Shown here piece after piece: positions 30,356 to 38,535 of a DNA stretch of 64,000 nt (position 1 is its first letter; every line of letters begins with the position of its first letter). A program made the translations under genes and the position numbers. This DNA is from Amycolatopsis tucumanensis (GTDB lineage Bacteria; Actinomycetota; Actinomycetes; Mycobacteriales; Pseudonocardiaceae): contig NZ_JAKGSD010000004.1 of assembly GCF_021654135.1 (NCBI RefSeq), positions 1 to 64,000 on the forward strand. Direction: 5' to 3'. The notes beneath the pieces were generated by a model. It saw only the letters and a program-made list of their open reading frames with translations. It had not been told where the DNA came from and did no database searches.

Positions 30356-30370
30356 GGAGTAGCTTACTCC
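30356..30370. promoter_or_regulatory. Candidate operator before the SDR gene
   Basis: Inverted repeat GGAGTA-GCT-TACTCC, embedded in a wider imperfect symmetry with CCTAC at 30348 and GTAGG at 30373. It lies 25 bp upstream of the SDR start, near an AT-rich TATATG. No regulator gene is adjacent. Confidence 0.55.
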
Positions 30371-30395
30371 CGGTAGGTTGGTATATGGTCCGTCC

Positions 30396-31274
30396 ATGGC
30401 GAACGTAAAAGGCAAGGTCGTGCTCATCACCGGAGCTGCGCGCGGCATTGGCGCCGGGCTCGCGGAGCGTCTCGCGGCTCGGGGGGCCAAGGTTGCCCTC
30501 GTCGGGCTCGAAGCCGACGAGCAGCGCAAGGTCGCGGAACGCATCGGGGACTCCGCGAAGTCCTGGGAAGCCGACGTGACCGACTGGGACGCCCTCGAAA
30601 AAGCCACCGCGGGCGTGGTCGAGCACTTCGGCGGCATCGACATCGTCATCGCCAACGCGGGCATCGCCACCACCGGCTTCGTCCGCTCCGTCGACCCCGC
30701 CGCCTTCGAAAAGGTCATCGAGGTCGACCTGCTCGGCGTGTGGCGCACCTTCCGCGTCACGCTGCCCCACGTCATCGAGCGCCGCGGGTACCTGTTGGCC
30801 ATCTCCTCCCTCGCGGCGATCACCCACGCGCCCGGCATGGCCAACTACGCCGCCGCGAAGGCCGGCGTCGAGGCGTTTTCCAACAGCCTCCGCGCCGAGG
30901 TCGCCCACCTGGGCGTCAAGGTCGGCGTCGCCCACCCGACCTGGATCAAGACCGACCTGGTCGACAGCGCCGACGCCCACCCGGTCTTCGGCAAGCTCCG
31001 CGCCGGCATGCCCGGCCTGCTCGGCAAGACCTACCCGCTGAACGTCGCCCTCGACCAGATCGAGGCGGGCGTCCTCAAGCGCGCCCGCGTCATCCACGTG
31101 CCCAAGTGGGTCGGCGTGCTCAAGGCCTTCCGCTCGTTCCTCCCGCCGATCGTCGAGCTCGGGTCGCGCACCCGCGTCCCCGCCGCGGACAAGGCCGCGC
31201 TCGAGGACATCAAGGCACGCGGCGCGCGCGAAGCCGCCATCACCGGGCATGGTGGACGGGCAGCGATCCATTGA
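30396..31274 (+). CDS. SDR family oxidoreductase
   Basis: Started at ATG 30396, 292 residues. Classical short-chain dehydrogenase: T-G-A-A-R-G-I-G cofactor loop, D-I-V-I-A-N-A-G-I, S-S-L-A catalytic Ser region and Y-A-A-A-K catalytic Tyr/Lys. The extended C-terminal part (about residues 220-292) with P-K-W-V-G-V-L-K-A-F resembles membrane-lipid or short-chain dehydrogenases of mycobacteria. Substrate unknown. It is followed 10 nt later by a PPOX-type gene, probably in one operon, and has a candidate palindromic operator upstream. Confidence 0.92.
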   Translation: MANVKGKVVLITGAARGIGAGLAERLAARGAKVALVGLEADEQRKVAERIGDSAKSWEADVTDWDALEKATAGVVEHFGGIDIVIANAGIATTGFVRSVDPAAFEKVIEVDLLGVWRTFRVTLPHVIERRGYLLAISSLAAITHAPGMANYAAAKAGVEAFSNSLRAEVAHLGVKVGVAHPTWIKTDLVDSADAHPVFGKLRAGMPGLLGKTYPLNVALDQIEAGVLKRARVIHVPKWVGVLKAFRSFLPPIVELGSRTRVPAADKAALEDIKARGAREAAITGHGGRAAIH

Positions 31275-31284
31275 GGAGGCCCGC

Positions 31285-31737
31285 ATGTCCCGCCGCGACC
31301 TGATCAAGATGACCCCCGACGAGGTCCTCGCGTTCCTCGCCGAACAAAAGGTCATCAACGTCGCCACGATCAACCCCAACGGCCGCCCGCACCTCGCGCC
31401 GCTCTGGTACGTGCCGCGTGGCGACGGGGTCGCGACCTGGACCTACCGCAAATCGCAGAAGGTCGCGAACCTGCAGCGGCTGCCGCAGGCCACCGTGCTC
31501 GTCGAGACCGGCGACACCTACGACAAGCTGCGCGGCGTCCAGTTCGAGGCCGACGTCGAGATCGTCGAGGACACCCCGTCCGTGGCGGAGATCGGCTCGG
31601 CCATGGCGGAGCGCTACGGCGGCGGCTCGCTCGCCGCCGAGGTGGTCGCCGCACAGGCGGCCAAGCGTGTCGGGCTGGTGTTCACGCCGACGAAGGTCGT
31701 CAGCTGGGACCACACCAAGCTCGGCGGCGTCTACTGA
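31285..31737 (+). CDS. PPOX class F420-dependent/FMN-binding protein
   Basis: Started at ATG 31285 behind GAGGAGG, 150 residues. A split-barrel flavin/F420-binding protein: V-I-N-V-A-T-I-N-P-N-G-R-P-H-L-A-P-L-W-Y core, and K-V-A-N-L-Q-R nucleotide-contact segment. Members reduce diverse substrates, often with F420H2. It lies 10 nt after the SDR gene and likely works in the same pathway. It converges with the YCII gene, overlapping by 7 nt. Confidence 0.88.
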   Translation: MSRRDLIKMTPDEVLAFLAEQKVINVATINPNGRPHLAPLWYVPRGDGVATWTYRKSQKVANLQRLPQATVLVETGDTYDKLRGVQFEADVEIVEDTPSVAEIGSAMAERYGGGSLAAEVVAAQAAKRVGLVFTPTKVVSWDHTKLGGVY

Positions 31738-32006
31738 ACCCAGGCGCCCAGCGTCGGCTTGAACTCCCGCACCGTGAAGCTCTCCAGGGCGCCCTCGACG
31801 ACGTACGGATCGGCGTCGAGGACGGCCTGGAGTGAGTCGGCGTCCTCGGCCTGGATCAGGAACACGCCACCCGAGTCGTCGGCGAACGGGCCGGCCACCG
31901 CGACCGTGCCCTCGGCCGCGAGCTTCGCGAGGTACTCGCGGTGCCGGGGCCGGACCTCCGCGTACTTCCCCTGGTCGTAAACCGTCTGCACCAGGAACCA
32001 GGCCAT
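31731..32006 (-). CDS. YCII-related protein
   Basis: Started at ATG 32006, with GGAGGT close upstream, 91 residues. A small ferredoxin-like fold protein of the YCII family: R-P-x-H-R-E-Y-L, G-P-F-A-D-D-S-G-G-V-F-L-I and D-P-Y-V-V-E-G-A-L motifs, with the conserved His and Asp often proposed as catalytic. Function of the family is poorly known. Confidence 0.88.
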   Translation of the reverse strand: MAWFLVQTVYDQGKYAEVRPRHREYLAKLAAEGTVAVAGPFADDSGGVFLIQAEDADSLQAVLDADPYVVEGALESFTVREFKPTLGAWVQ

Positions 32007-32125
32007 GCGCACCTCCGTCTGAGTACCTGCTCCGCACGCTACCGGGTGAAGTGAATCAACCGATACGCTGGTTCCCGCGTGTACAGCACGTGGACAACGG
32101 TCAGGCCGAGGACAGGCGGGAGTAC

Positions 32126-32692
32126 ATGCCGGACGGCAGCGCGGAGCGCAGCGTCGAACGCACGCTCGGGCACTTGCGCACCATGGACGGGGTCGCGCCG
32201 GCCCAGCCGGCGGGCCCGCTGACGCTGGAGGATCTGTACAAGATCCACCGGATGCGGCTGGTCCGGCTCGCGATCCTGCTCGTCGACGAACCGGCCACGG
32301 CCGAGGACGTCGTGCAGGAGGCGTTCACCGGGCTCTACCGCAACTGGGGCAAGCTGCGCGACGCCGCGTCCGCGGTCGCCTACCTGCGCACAGCGGTCGT
32401 CAACGGCTCGCGCAGCGTGCTGCGCCGCCGCAAGACCGCCCGCGAGTACGTGCCGCCGCACGTGGTCAACGCGCGCTCCGCGGAGAGCCTGGCGATGCTG
32501 TCCAGCGAACACCAGTCGGTGGTGAACGCGCTGTCGAAGCTGCCGCCGCGGCAACGCGAGGTGCTCGTCCTGCGCTACTACGGCGGGCTCTCCGAAGCGG
32601 AGATCTCCGAGGTCGCGGGCATTTCGAAGGGCACCGTGAAGTCCACGGCGAGCCGGGCCCTGGAGGCTCTCCAGAAGGCCATGAGTGCCTAA
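32126..32692 (+). CDS. SigE-family (ECF-like) sigma-70 factor
   Basis: Started at ATG 32126 (188 residues); an upstream GTG near 32091 is possible. Region 2 (L-Y-K-I-H-R-M-R-L-V-R-L-A-I-L-L-V, then A-E-D-V-V-Q-E-A-F) and region 4 (L-P-P-R-Q-R-E-V-L-V-L-R-Y-Y with E-I-S-E-V-A-G-I-S-K-G-T-V-K-S) are clear, and the linker is short. The type is the SigE-family group common in Actinobacteria. No anti-sigma gene is adjacent, so its control is unclear. The stop codon lies 2 bp before a DasR-like site. Confidence 0.9.
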   Translation: MPDGSAERSVERTLGHLRTMDGVAPAQPAGPLTLEDLYKIHRMRLVRLAILLVDEPATAEDVVQEAFTGLYRNWGKLRDAASAVAYLRTAVVNGSRSVLRRRKTAREYVPPHVVNARSAESLAMLSSEHQSVVNALSKLPPRQREVLVLRYYGGLSEAEISEVAGISKGTVKSTASRALEALQKAMSA

Positions 32693-32694
32693 GC

Positions 32695-32706
32695 TGGTTT
32701 AGACCA
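32695..32706. promoter_or_regulatory. DasR-type (dre) operator before nagA
   Basis: TGGTTTAGACCA differs by one base from the DasR core TGGTCTAGACCA known from Streptomyces. It lies directly before nagA, a classic DasR target. N-acetylglucosamine-derived phosphates release DasR in that system. The regulator itself is not in the window. Confidence 0.75.
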
Positions 32707-32708
32707 AT

Positions 32709-33857
32709 ATGCTGGAGCCTGTGACGGGTTTCGTGCTGACGGGTGGCAGGCTCGCCCTCCCCGAAGGACTGGTGGACGACGGCTGGCTCGCGGTCTCCGG
32801 CGGGGCGATCGCGGGCATCGGCACCGGGACGCCACCGCCGGGTGACCAGGTGGACGTCGGCGGGTGCTACGTGGTGCCCGGTTTCGTCGACGCGCACTGC
32901 CACGGCGGCGGGGGCGGGTCGTTCTCCAGCGGCGACGCGAAGGAGATCGTCACCGCGATCAAGGCCCACCGCAGGCACGGCACCACCACGATGCTCGCGA
33001 GCCTGGTGTCCGATCCGGTGCGCACGCTGGTGGACCAGATGGCCGTGCTGCGGGAGCTCGTCGAGGACGGCGAGCTGGCCGGCATCCACCTGGAGGGCCC
33101 GTTCATCGCGTCCGCCCGTTGCGGCGCCCACGACCCGGCGGTGCTGCGCGAACCCGACGCGGCGACCGTCGACGCCCTGCTGCGGGCCGGTCACGGCGCG
33201 GTCCGCATGGTGACGCTGGCGCCGGAGCTGAACGGCGGTGTCCGCGCGGTCCGCCAGCTGGCCGAGTCCGGCGTGATCGCCGCGATCGGGCACACCGACG
33301 GCACCGAGGAGCAGATCCGCCCGGCCATCGACGCCGGTGCGACCGTCGCGACGCACCTGTTCAACGGCATGCGCCCGCTGCACCACCGCGAGCCCGGCCC
33401 GATCGGCGTCCTGCTCGACGACGAGCGCGTCACGGTCGAGCTGATCTGCGACCTGGTCCACGTGCACCCCACCGTGCTGCGGATGGCCGCCCGGTACGCC
33501 GGCCGCGGCCGCACGATCCTCATCACGGACGCCATGTCGGCCACCGACGCCGCCGACGGCCGCTACCACCTTGGCCGGCTGGAGGTCGACGTCCGGGACG
33601 GTGTGGCGACGCTCGCCGACACCGGATCGCTGGCCGGCAGCACGCTGACCATGGACGCGGCGTTCCGCAACCTGGTCAAGGGCGCCGGCCTGGCCATCCC
33701 CGACGCGGTCCGCGCGACCTCGGGACGCCCGGCCGAACTGCTGGGCCTCGCCGACCGGCTCGGGTCGCTGCGCACGGGGCTCGCCGCCGACCTGGTGGTG
33801 CTGGACGCCGACCTCCGGCCCAAGCGGGTGCTGCGGCAGGGCGCCTGGATCGCCTGA
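32709..33857 (+). CDS. nagA: N-acetylglucosamine-6-phosphate deacetylase
   Basis: Up to 382 residues from ATG 32709; GTG 32721, with GGAG upstream, is an alternative that leaves space from the operator. Amidohydrolase TIM barrel with metal motifs D-A-H-C-H-G-G (about residue 60), H-L-E-G-P-F, I-G-H-T-D-G, H-L-F-N-G-M-R-P-L-H-H and I-T-D-A-M-S (catalytic Asp). It removes acetate from GlcNAc-6-phosphate in amino-sugar catabolism. A dre-like site lies at its start, arguing for DasR control. Confidence 0.95.
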   Translation: MLEPVTGFVLTGGRLALPEGLVDDGWLAVSGGAIAGIGTGTPPPGDQVDVGGCYVVPGFVDAHCHGGGGGSFSSGDAKEIVTAIKAHRRHGTTTMLASLVSDPVRTLVDQMAVLRELVEDGELAGIHLEGPFIASARCGAHDPAVLREPDAATVDALLRAGHGAVRMVTLAPELNGGVRAVRQLAESGVIAAIGHTDGTEEQIRPAIDAGATVATHLFNGMRPLHHREPGPIGVLLDDERVTVELICDLVHVHPTVLRMAARYAGRGRTILITDAMSATDAADGRYHLGRLEVDVRDGVATLADTGSLAGSTLTMDAAFRNLVKGAGLAIPDAVRATSGRPAELLGLADRLGSLRTGLAADLVVLDADLRPKRVLRQGAWIA

Positions 33858-34535
33858 TCAGGCGGGCGGCTCGACGTGCTCCACGTAGAGCGGCGTCGCG
33901 GCCAGCACCGTGCCCGACGGCGTGGGGATCCGCGCGGTGACGCGCGCGTAGCCGGCGACCCAGGCGGCGGTGTAGCGCGGCTGGAACTCCTGGTCCAGCC
34001 ACCGCAGGACCCGCTTCAGCCACCCGTGGAACAGCTGGTTGTCGTCGAGGTCGCTCCGGCCGTTCTCGACGTTCGCTTCGCGCAGCGCATGGGTGAAGTG
34101 CAGCCACAGCGAGAACGTCACGTCCCGCCCGGTCCGGTGCTCCGGGTGCCCGGCCCCGAGCAGGTGGGCGCTCGAGCCGTGCAGCAGCAGGCGCAGCTGC
34201 CCGCCGGAGGGGTAGCCGTCGACAGGCTCGCCGACGTCCAGGAAGGTCGCCGCGCTGACCACCACGCCGTAGCTCATCGGCGCCTCGAAGTGCACCCACT
34301 GCCCGGGCCGCACGTCCGGGTCGGCGAACCACTTCGGGGCCCGCTCCGAGGCCTCCAGCCGCGCGACCGCGCCCGCGAGCCCCGGCTCGGCCTCACGCGC
34401 CGCCTTGCCGACCTTGAATCCGCCGACCGGAGTGGTCACCTCGGCCTCCACGTCCCGCAGGCCGCGGGCACGCTTCGGCAGGTCGGGAAGCAGCTGCCGG
34501 AGCTTCGCCTCCGAGACGTAGACGAGTTCACGCAT
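33858..34535 (-). CDS. Hypothetical protein, SAVMC3_10250-like
   Basis: A 225-residue soluble protein with no signal or membrane helix. The N-terminus M-R-E-L-V-Y-V-S-E-A-K-L resembles an actinobacterial family that databases name SAVMC3_10250, of unknown function. An E-A-P-M-S-Y-G-V-V segment and a Trp-rich C-terminal half (W-L-H-F-T-H, W-L-K-R-V-L-R-W-L) are notable. It converges on nagA with adjacent stop codons and is divergent from a small membrane protein. Family naming is from memory and moderate. Confidence 0.7.
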   Translation of the reverse strand: MRELVYVSEAKLRQLLPDLPKRARGLRDVEAEVTTPVGGFKVGKAAREAEPGLAGAVARLEASERAPKWFADPDVRPGQWVHFEAPMSYGVVVSAATFLDVGEPVDGYPSGGQLRLLLHGSSAHLLGAGHPEHRTGRDVTFSLWLHFTHALREANVENGRSDLDDNQLFHGWLKRVLRWLDQEFQPRYTAAWVAGYARVTARIPTPSGTVLAATPLYVEHVEPPA

Positions 34536-34573
34536 GTGCCCATCGTGCCGTGCGGTTGATTACGCTGTGCAGG

Positions 34574-34879
34574 GTGAGCGAGCCGAAGGACCCGGAACGG
34601 CTGCTGGCCGAGGCGCTGCAGGCGCAGGCCCGCAGCGCGCCGCACCCCGGCCCGCCCTCGGGCGGGTGGCCGCAGTTCGGCCTGCTGTCCGGCGCGGACG
34701 CCAGCTCGCTGGAACGCGAGCGCGCCGCACTGGAAAACCCAGCCAAGCGGCCCGCCCCGCAGGCGCCGCGCCGGAACGTTCCCCCGGTCCGCCACCTGCC
34801 CGCCTACTGGGTCCTCGGCCTCGCCGCGCTCCTCGGTCTCGCGACCGGCGCGGTCATCGGTCTCATCACTCTCCTGTGA
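34574..34879 (+). CDS. Small C-terminally anchored membrane protein
   Basis: Started at GTG 34574, 101 residues. The first 70 residues are polar, Pro/Ala-rich and probably disordered; one hydrophobic helix (about 76-100: Y-W-V-L-G-L-A-A-L-L-G) ends the chain. This is a tail-anchored arrangement. No family is recognised. It lies 43 nt upstream of a DedA gene in the same orientation. Confidence 0.65.
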   Translation: MSEPKDPERLLAEALQAQARSAPHPGPPSGGWPQFGLLSGADASSLERERAALENPAKRPAPQAPRRNVPPVRHLPAYWVLGLAALLGLATGAVIGLITLL

Positions 34880-34922
34880 GCCCACATACTGCACACAGGG
34901 TCACCCTGTACCGTTTTGTGCT

Positions 34923-35636
34923 GTGATTCTCGCCGAGACCGCGACCACGCTCGCTCTCATGCCGAAGTGGTTCAACCCGGAGTACCTGCTGACCGAGTTC
35001 GGCGCGTACGTGATCCTCGGGCTGTGCCTGATCATCTTCATCGAGAGCAGCATCTTCCCCGTGCTCCCCGGTGACTCGCTGCTGTTCACCGCAGGCCTGT
35101 TCGTCGCGCAGGGCTCGATCCAGGCGCCGCTGTGGCTGGTCTGCACCCTGGTGACGGTCGCGGCGCTGCTCGGCAACGTCCTCGGTTACGCGATCGGCTG
35201 GAAGGCGGGCCCGGCGCTGTTCCGGCGCCCGGACTCGAGGTTCTTCAAGCAGGAGTACGTCGACAAGACGCACGCGTTCCTGGAGAAGCACGGCCCGAAG
35301 GCGGTCGTGCTGGCCCGGTTCGTGCCGTTCGTCCGGACGTTCATCACCTGGATCGCCGGCATCGGCCGCATGGACCCCAAGAAGTACTTCACCTACACGG
35401 TGATCGGCGGCATCCTGTGGGCCGGTGGCATCACGGCGCTGGGGCACCTGCTCGGCAACATCTCGTTCATCAAGAACAACATCGAGGCCATCTTCATCCT
35501 GATCGTGCTGGTCTCGGTGGTGCCGATCGTCATCGAGTGGGCGAAGGCCCGCCGCGAGAAGAAGCTGGCGGCCGCCGCGGGCCCCGCCGAGTCCGACGCC
35601 GAGGTCACGCAGCAGATCCCGCGCATCGAGCGCTGA
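34923..35636 (+). CDS. DedA family membrane protein
   Basis: A 237-residue integral membrane protein from GTG 34923 (ATG 34959 is possible). DedA signatures: F-I-E-S-S-I-F-P-V-L-P-G-D-S-L-L-F, G-N-x-L-G-Y-A-I-G and the R-F-V-P-F-V-R-T-F motif with G-I-G-R-M. Family members act in lipid (undecaprenyl phosphate) flipping and membrane homeostasis. A second DedA gene lies at 42.1 kb. A very strong bidirectional terminator follows. Confidence 0.92.
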   Translation: MILAETATTLALMPKWFNPEYLLTEFGAYVILGLCLIIFIESSIFPVLPGDSLLFTAGLFVAQGSIQAPLWLVCTLVTVAALLGNVLGYAIGWKAGPALFRRPDSRFFKQEYVDKTHAFLEKHGPKAVVLARFVPFVRTFITWIAGIGRMDPKKYFTYTVIGGILWAGGITALGHLLGNISFIKNNIEAIFILIVLVSVVPIVIEWAKARREKKLAAAAGPAESDAEVTQQIPRIER

Positions 35637-35645
35637 CGCAGGCGC

Positions 35646-35685
35646 GAGAAGGCCGCCGCACCCGCTCCGGTGCGGCGGCCTTCTC
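35646..35685. terminator. Bidirectional hairpin between DedA and vapC genes
   Basis: Perfect 17-bp stem (35646-35662 with 35669-35685) and a 6-nt loop. It lies between convergent genes, so it can stop transcription from both sides. No long T run follows. Confidence 0.85.
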
Positions 35686-35690
35686 ACGTC

Positions 35691-36085
35691 TCAGGCGGGC
35701 GCGATCGCCGGTAGTCCCATCGACCGGGCGCATCCGAGCAAGTGCTTGTCGTAGGTGACGAACGCGGTCAGATGCCTGCCGAAGATCGCCTGCGCCGTCG
35801 CCAGGTGGATGGCGTCGAGCGAGCGCAGATCGGGCAACCGGTAGCTCGCCGCGGTGGCGCGGACCAGTTCGTCGATCTCGTAACGCGCGATCCGCTCCAG
35901 GACAGTCGGCACGCGGGCGACGAGCTCCGGTCGGTCCGCAGCAACGCCCTGGGCAGCTCGACCTCGGCGAGCGCGGAGGAGACCAGCGTCGACTCGTCCC
36001 GGGCGTCCAGCCAATCCGCCAGCGCATCGCTTTCCGGCTCCCGCCGGATCAACTTCACCAGGGCAGCCGTGCCGAAATGGATCAT
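35691..36085 (-). pseudogene. VapC-type PIN domain toxin, frameshifted
   Basis: From ATG 36085 the N-terminal half reads as a PIN domain: I-H-F-G-T-A-A-L-V-K-L with R-R-E-P-E-S-D-A-L, then S-S-A-L-A-E-V-E-L-P-R-A. Near 35930-35945 homology moves to another frame, which supplies P-E-L-V-A-R-V, the acidic L-D-A-I-H-L-A-T-A motif and F-V-T-Y-D-K-H-L. The span is 395 nt, one short of a multiple of three. The usual first acidic residue (Asp in F-D-T) is Gly here. The toxin may be inactive, or a base may be missing in the sequence. Its start overlaps the antitoxin stop by 1 nt. Confidence 0.8.
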
Positions 36086-36357
36086 CAGTACCGTTCGTCG
36101 TCCCGGAGACGACGGACCAGGTCGCCCGCTTCGTGGTCGGTCCTGACCGGCCCGGTGGGCCGGGGTACCGGGCCGGTCAAGGTCGCCGGCCGCAGCTTGC
36201 CGGTGGCGAGCAGCGCCGAGAGGGGACCCGGCTGCGCCGGGACCAAGCGGGCGACCACTGCGCCACGTTCGGTGATCTCGACTTCTTCGCCGTTCTTCAC
36301 GCGAGCCAGGACCCCTGCGGTGTTCTGGTTGAGCTCGCGAACTGACACCCGGGTCAA
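36085..36357 (-). CDS. Phd/YefM family antitoxin
   Basis: A 90-residue antitoxin. The N-terminal Phd fold (V-S-V-R-E-L-N-Q-N-T-A-G-V-L-A-R-V ... V-E-I-T-E-R-G-x-V-V-A-R-L-V-P) dimerises and binds the operator; the charged C-terminus (D-L-V-R-R-L-R-D-D-E-R) would wrap the PIN toxin. It precedes the vapC-like gene with a 1-nt overlap, as usual for type II modules. The toxin partner is broken by an apparent frameshift. Confidence 0.9.
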   Translation of the reverse strand: MTRVSVRELNQNTAGVLARVKNGEEVEITERGAVVARLVPAQPGPLSALLATGKLRPATLTGPVPRPTGPVRTDHEAGDLVRRLRDDERY

Positions 36358-36406
36358 GGGGCTGGTGTACCACGAAGGCGCCGTACACCAGCCCGGATTG
36401 GCAGCG

Positions 36407-37798
36407 TCACGTCATCGAGAACATCGAGCCCGGGTTGAAGAGGTTCTCCGGGTCCAGCGCCTGCTTGATCTGCCGGTGCACGCGCATGCCCACCGGGCCG
36501 ATCTCGCGCTCCAGCCACTCCTTCTTGATCTTGCCAACGCCGTGCTCGCCGGTCACCGTGCCGCCCAGCTTCAGCCCCACGTCGAGGATCTCGTCGAACG
36601 CGCGCCGCGCCCTGGCGAACTCGTCCTCGTCGTCGGGCTGGTACACGATCGTCGGGTGCATGTTGCCGTCGCCGGCGTGCCCGACGACCGCGATGCGCAA
36701 CCCGACCTCCTCGCTGATCCGCTGGCAGCCCGCGATCAGCTCGGCGATCCGCGTCCGCGGCACGGACACGTCGTCGGTCAGCCACACGCCGTACTGCTCC
36801 AGCGCGGTCAGCACCACCCGCCGCGCCTGCATCAGCATCCGGCCCTCTTCGAGGTCGTCCGTCGCGTACGTCATCGTCGCGCCGCAGTCGTTGCAGATCT
36901 GCTCCAGCGCGGCCAGCTCGCGCCGCGCCACCTCGCCGCCCGCGTCGGACTGGCACAGCAGCAGCGCCTGGCAGTCGGAACCGGCGCCGAGGTCGGTCTT
37001 CAGGTACGTCTCGGCCGCCTTGATCGAGCTGGCGTCCATGATCTCCATCAGCGACGGCACCAGGCCCTCGCGCACGGTCCGCGCCACCGCCGTCCCGGCC
37101 GCCTCGGTCGTGTCGAACCCGGCGACGAGCGTGCCCGGCGCCTGCGGCAACGGCTTCAGCGCGACCGTGGCCTGCGTGATCACCCCGAGCGTGCCCTCGC
37201 TGCCGACGAACAGCCGCGCCAGGTCGTAGCCCGCCACGCCCTTCACGGTGCGGCGGCCGGTCTTCAGCAGCGACCCGTCGGCGAGCACGACCTCCAGGCC
37301 CAGCACCGAGTCGGTGGTCACGCCGTACTTCACGCAGCACAGCCCGCCCGCGTTGGTGGACAGGTTGCCGCCGATCGTGCACCAGTCGTAGCTGGACGGG
37401 TCCGGCGGGTAGAACAGCCCGTGCTTCTCCACGGCGTTGCGGAAGTCGAGGTTGACCACACCCGGCTGGACCACGGCGAGCCGGTTGCCCGCGTCGATCT
37501 CGACGATCTGGTCCAGCTTGGTCATCACGAGCACGACGCACCCGTCGATGGCGTTCGCGGCGCCCGACAACCCGCTGCCCGCGCCGCGCGGCACGATCGG
37601 CACCTTCGCCTCGCCGCACGCCCGGACCACCGCCTGCACGCCTTCGACGTCCGAGGGCAGCACCACCGCCAACGGCCGGCCCGAGGGGGCCAGCGGCATC
37701 ATGTCGCGGGAGTAGCTCCCGGTGACGTCCGCATCGGTCAGAACAGCGTCCTTGCCCAGCTCGGCGCGCAGTTTCGTCAGCAAAGCGTCGGTGCTCAT
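36407..37798 (-). CDS. GlcD-type FAD-linked oxidase
   Basis: Started at ATG 37798, 463 residues. FAD-binding PCMH domain with P-R-G-A-G-S-G-L-S-G-A (about residues 70-80), T-I-G-G-N-L-S-T-N-A-G-G and the C-terminal cap with G-H-A-G-D-G-N-M-H-P and T-G-E-H-G-V-G-K-I-K-K. This matches glycolate oxidase subunit GlcD or D-lactate dehydrogenase. No GlcE/GlcF genes are adjacent, so it may work alone. A perfect palindrome lies 33 bp upstream of its start. Confidence 0.9.
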   Translation of the reverse strand: MSTDALLTKLRAELGKDAVLTDADVTGSYSRDMMPLAPSGRPLAVVLPSDVEGVQAVVRACGEAKVPIVPRGAGSGLSGAANAIDGCVVLVMTKLDQIVEIDAGNRLAVVQPGVVNLDFRNAVEKHGLFYPPDPSSYDWCTIGGNLSTNAGGLCCVKYGVTTDSVLGLEVVLADGSLLKTGRRTVKGVAGYDLARLFVGSEGTLGVITQATVALKPLPQAPGTLVAGFDTTEAAGTAVARTVREGLVPSLMEIMDASSIKAAETYLKTDLGAGSDCQALLLCQSDAGGEVARRELAALEQICNDCGATMTYATDDLEEGRMLMQARRVVLTALEQYGVWLTDDVSVPRTRIAELIAGCQRISEEVGLRIAVVGHAGDGNMHPTIVYQPDDEDEFARARRAFDEILDVGLKLGGTVTGEHGVGKIKKEWLEREIGPVGMRVHRQIKQALDPENLFNPGSMFSMT

Positions 37799-37830
37799 GC
37801 ATCTATGGTAGTGCCCATCACGTCCGCAGT

Positions 37831-37848
37831 GCGGAAAAAATTTTCCGC
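37831..37848. promoter_or_regulatory. Perfect palindrome upstream of the GlcD-type gene
   Basis: GCGGAAAA, two As, TTTTCCGC, within the shared upstream region of the oxidase and the MarR gene. CCGCAGTG occurs on both flanks. It is most simply an operator for the oxidase gene; the regulator is not evident. Confidence 0.65.
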
Positions 37849-37956
37849 AGTGATCGACCACGGAAATCAGTTGTCTGTGGCAACTAAAGTGTTGTCGACC
37901 ACAGACGGGTTATTTGAGTGGCGCAACCAACTATCCCGGGTGCATCCTTGACACGA

Positions 37957-37968
37957 GCAACTAGTTGC
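37957..37968. promoter_or_regulatory. Candidate MarR operator
   Basis: Palindrome GCAACTAGTTGC, 43 bp before the marR start and just after a TTGACA hexamer (37948-37953). Two further CAACTA half-sites lie at 37881 and 37928. Autorepression by the MarR protein encoded downstream is likely. Confidence 0.65.
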
Positions 37969-38010
37969 TTCGGTCAAATAAGACATCCCGTACGAAGAGA
38001 GTGATCGGCC

Positions 38011-38535
38011 ATGCCATCTCCCGTAGAGGAAGCGGCCTTCACGGACACCGAGCTCGACATCGCCGACGAGCTCGGCGTGCAGCTCGTCCGGTTCATGCGG
38101 CTCCTCACCAAGGCGAAGTCGCAGGTCGCGAAGCTCGGACCGGACGGGATCGAACGCGCCGCCTACGCGATCCTGTTCCAGCTCGTCCACGACGGGCCGC
38201 AGCGCACGAGCAAGCTCGCCGAGGCGCTGCACGCCGAGATCTCGACGATCAGCAGGCAGAGCAGCTCGCTGGTGCAGCACGGCCTGGTCGAGCGCCTCGC
38301 CGACCCCGAGGACGGACGGGCCTGCCTGCTCGCGCCGACCAGCGAGGGGCTGCGCGTGTTCGAGGAGAACCGCAGGCAACGCAACCGGTGGCTGGCCGAG
38401 GTGCTCGCCGAGTGGCCGGAGGAGGAGCGCCGCGTCCTGAACAGGCTCCTCGACCGGCTCAACACGGGGATCGAAGCTCACGCTCCACAACTCGCCGACC
38501 AGATCTCGGCGCGCAGCAAGGGGGAAAGCGCATGA
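38011..38535 (+). CDS. MarR family regulator
   Basis: A 174-residue winged-helix regulator. DNA-binding helix T-S-K-L-A-E-A-L-H-A-E-I-S-T-I-S-R-Q and wing D-P-E-D-G-R-A are clear. First gene of an operon: its stop overlaps the transporter start by 4 nt (ATGA). Candidate operators with the word CAACTA lie upstream. It likely senses the compound exported by the transporter encoded next. Confidence 0.93.
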   Translation: MPSPVEEAAFTDTELDIADELGVQLVRFMRLLTKAKSQVAKLGPDGIERAAYAILFQLVHDGPQRTSKLAEALHAEISTISRQSSSLVQHGLVERLADPEDGRACLLAPTSEGLRVFEENRRQRNRWLAEVLAEWPEEERRVLNRLLDRLNTGIEAHAPQLADQISARSKGESA

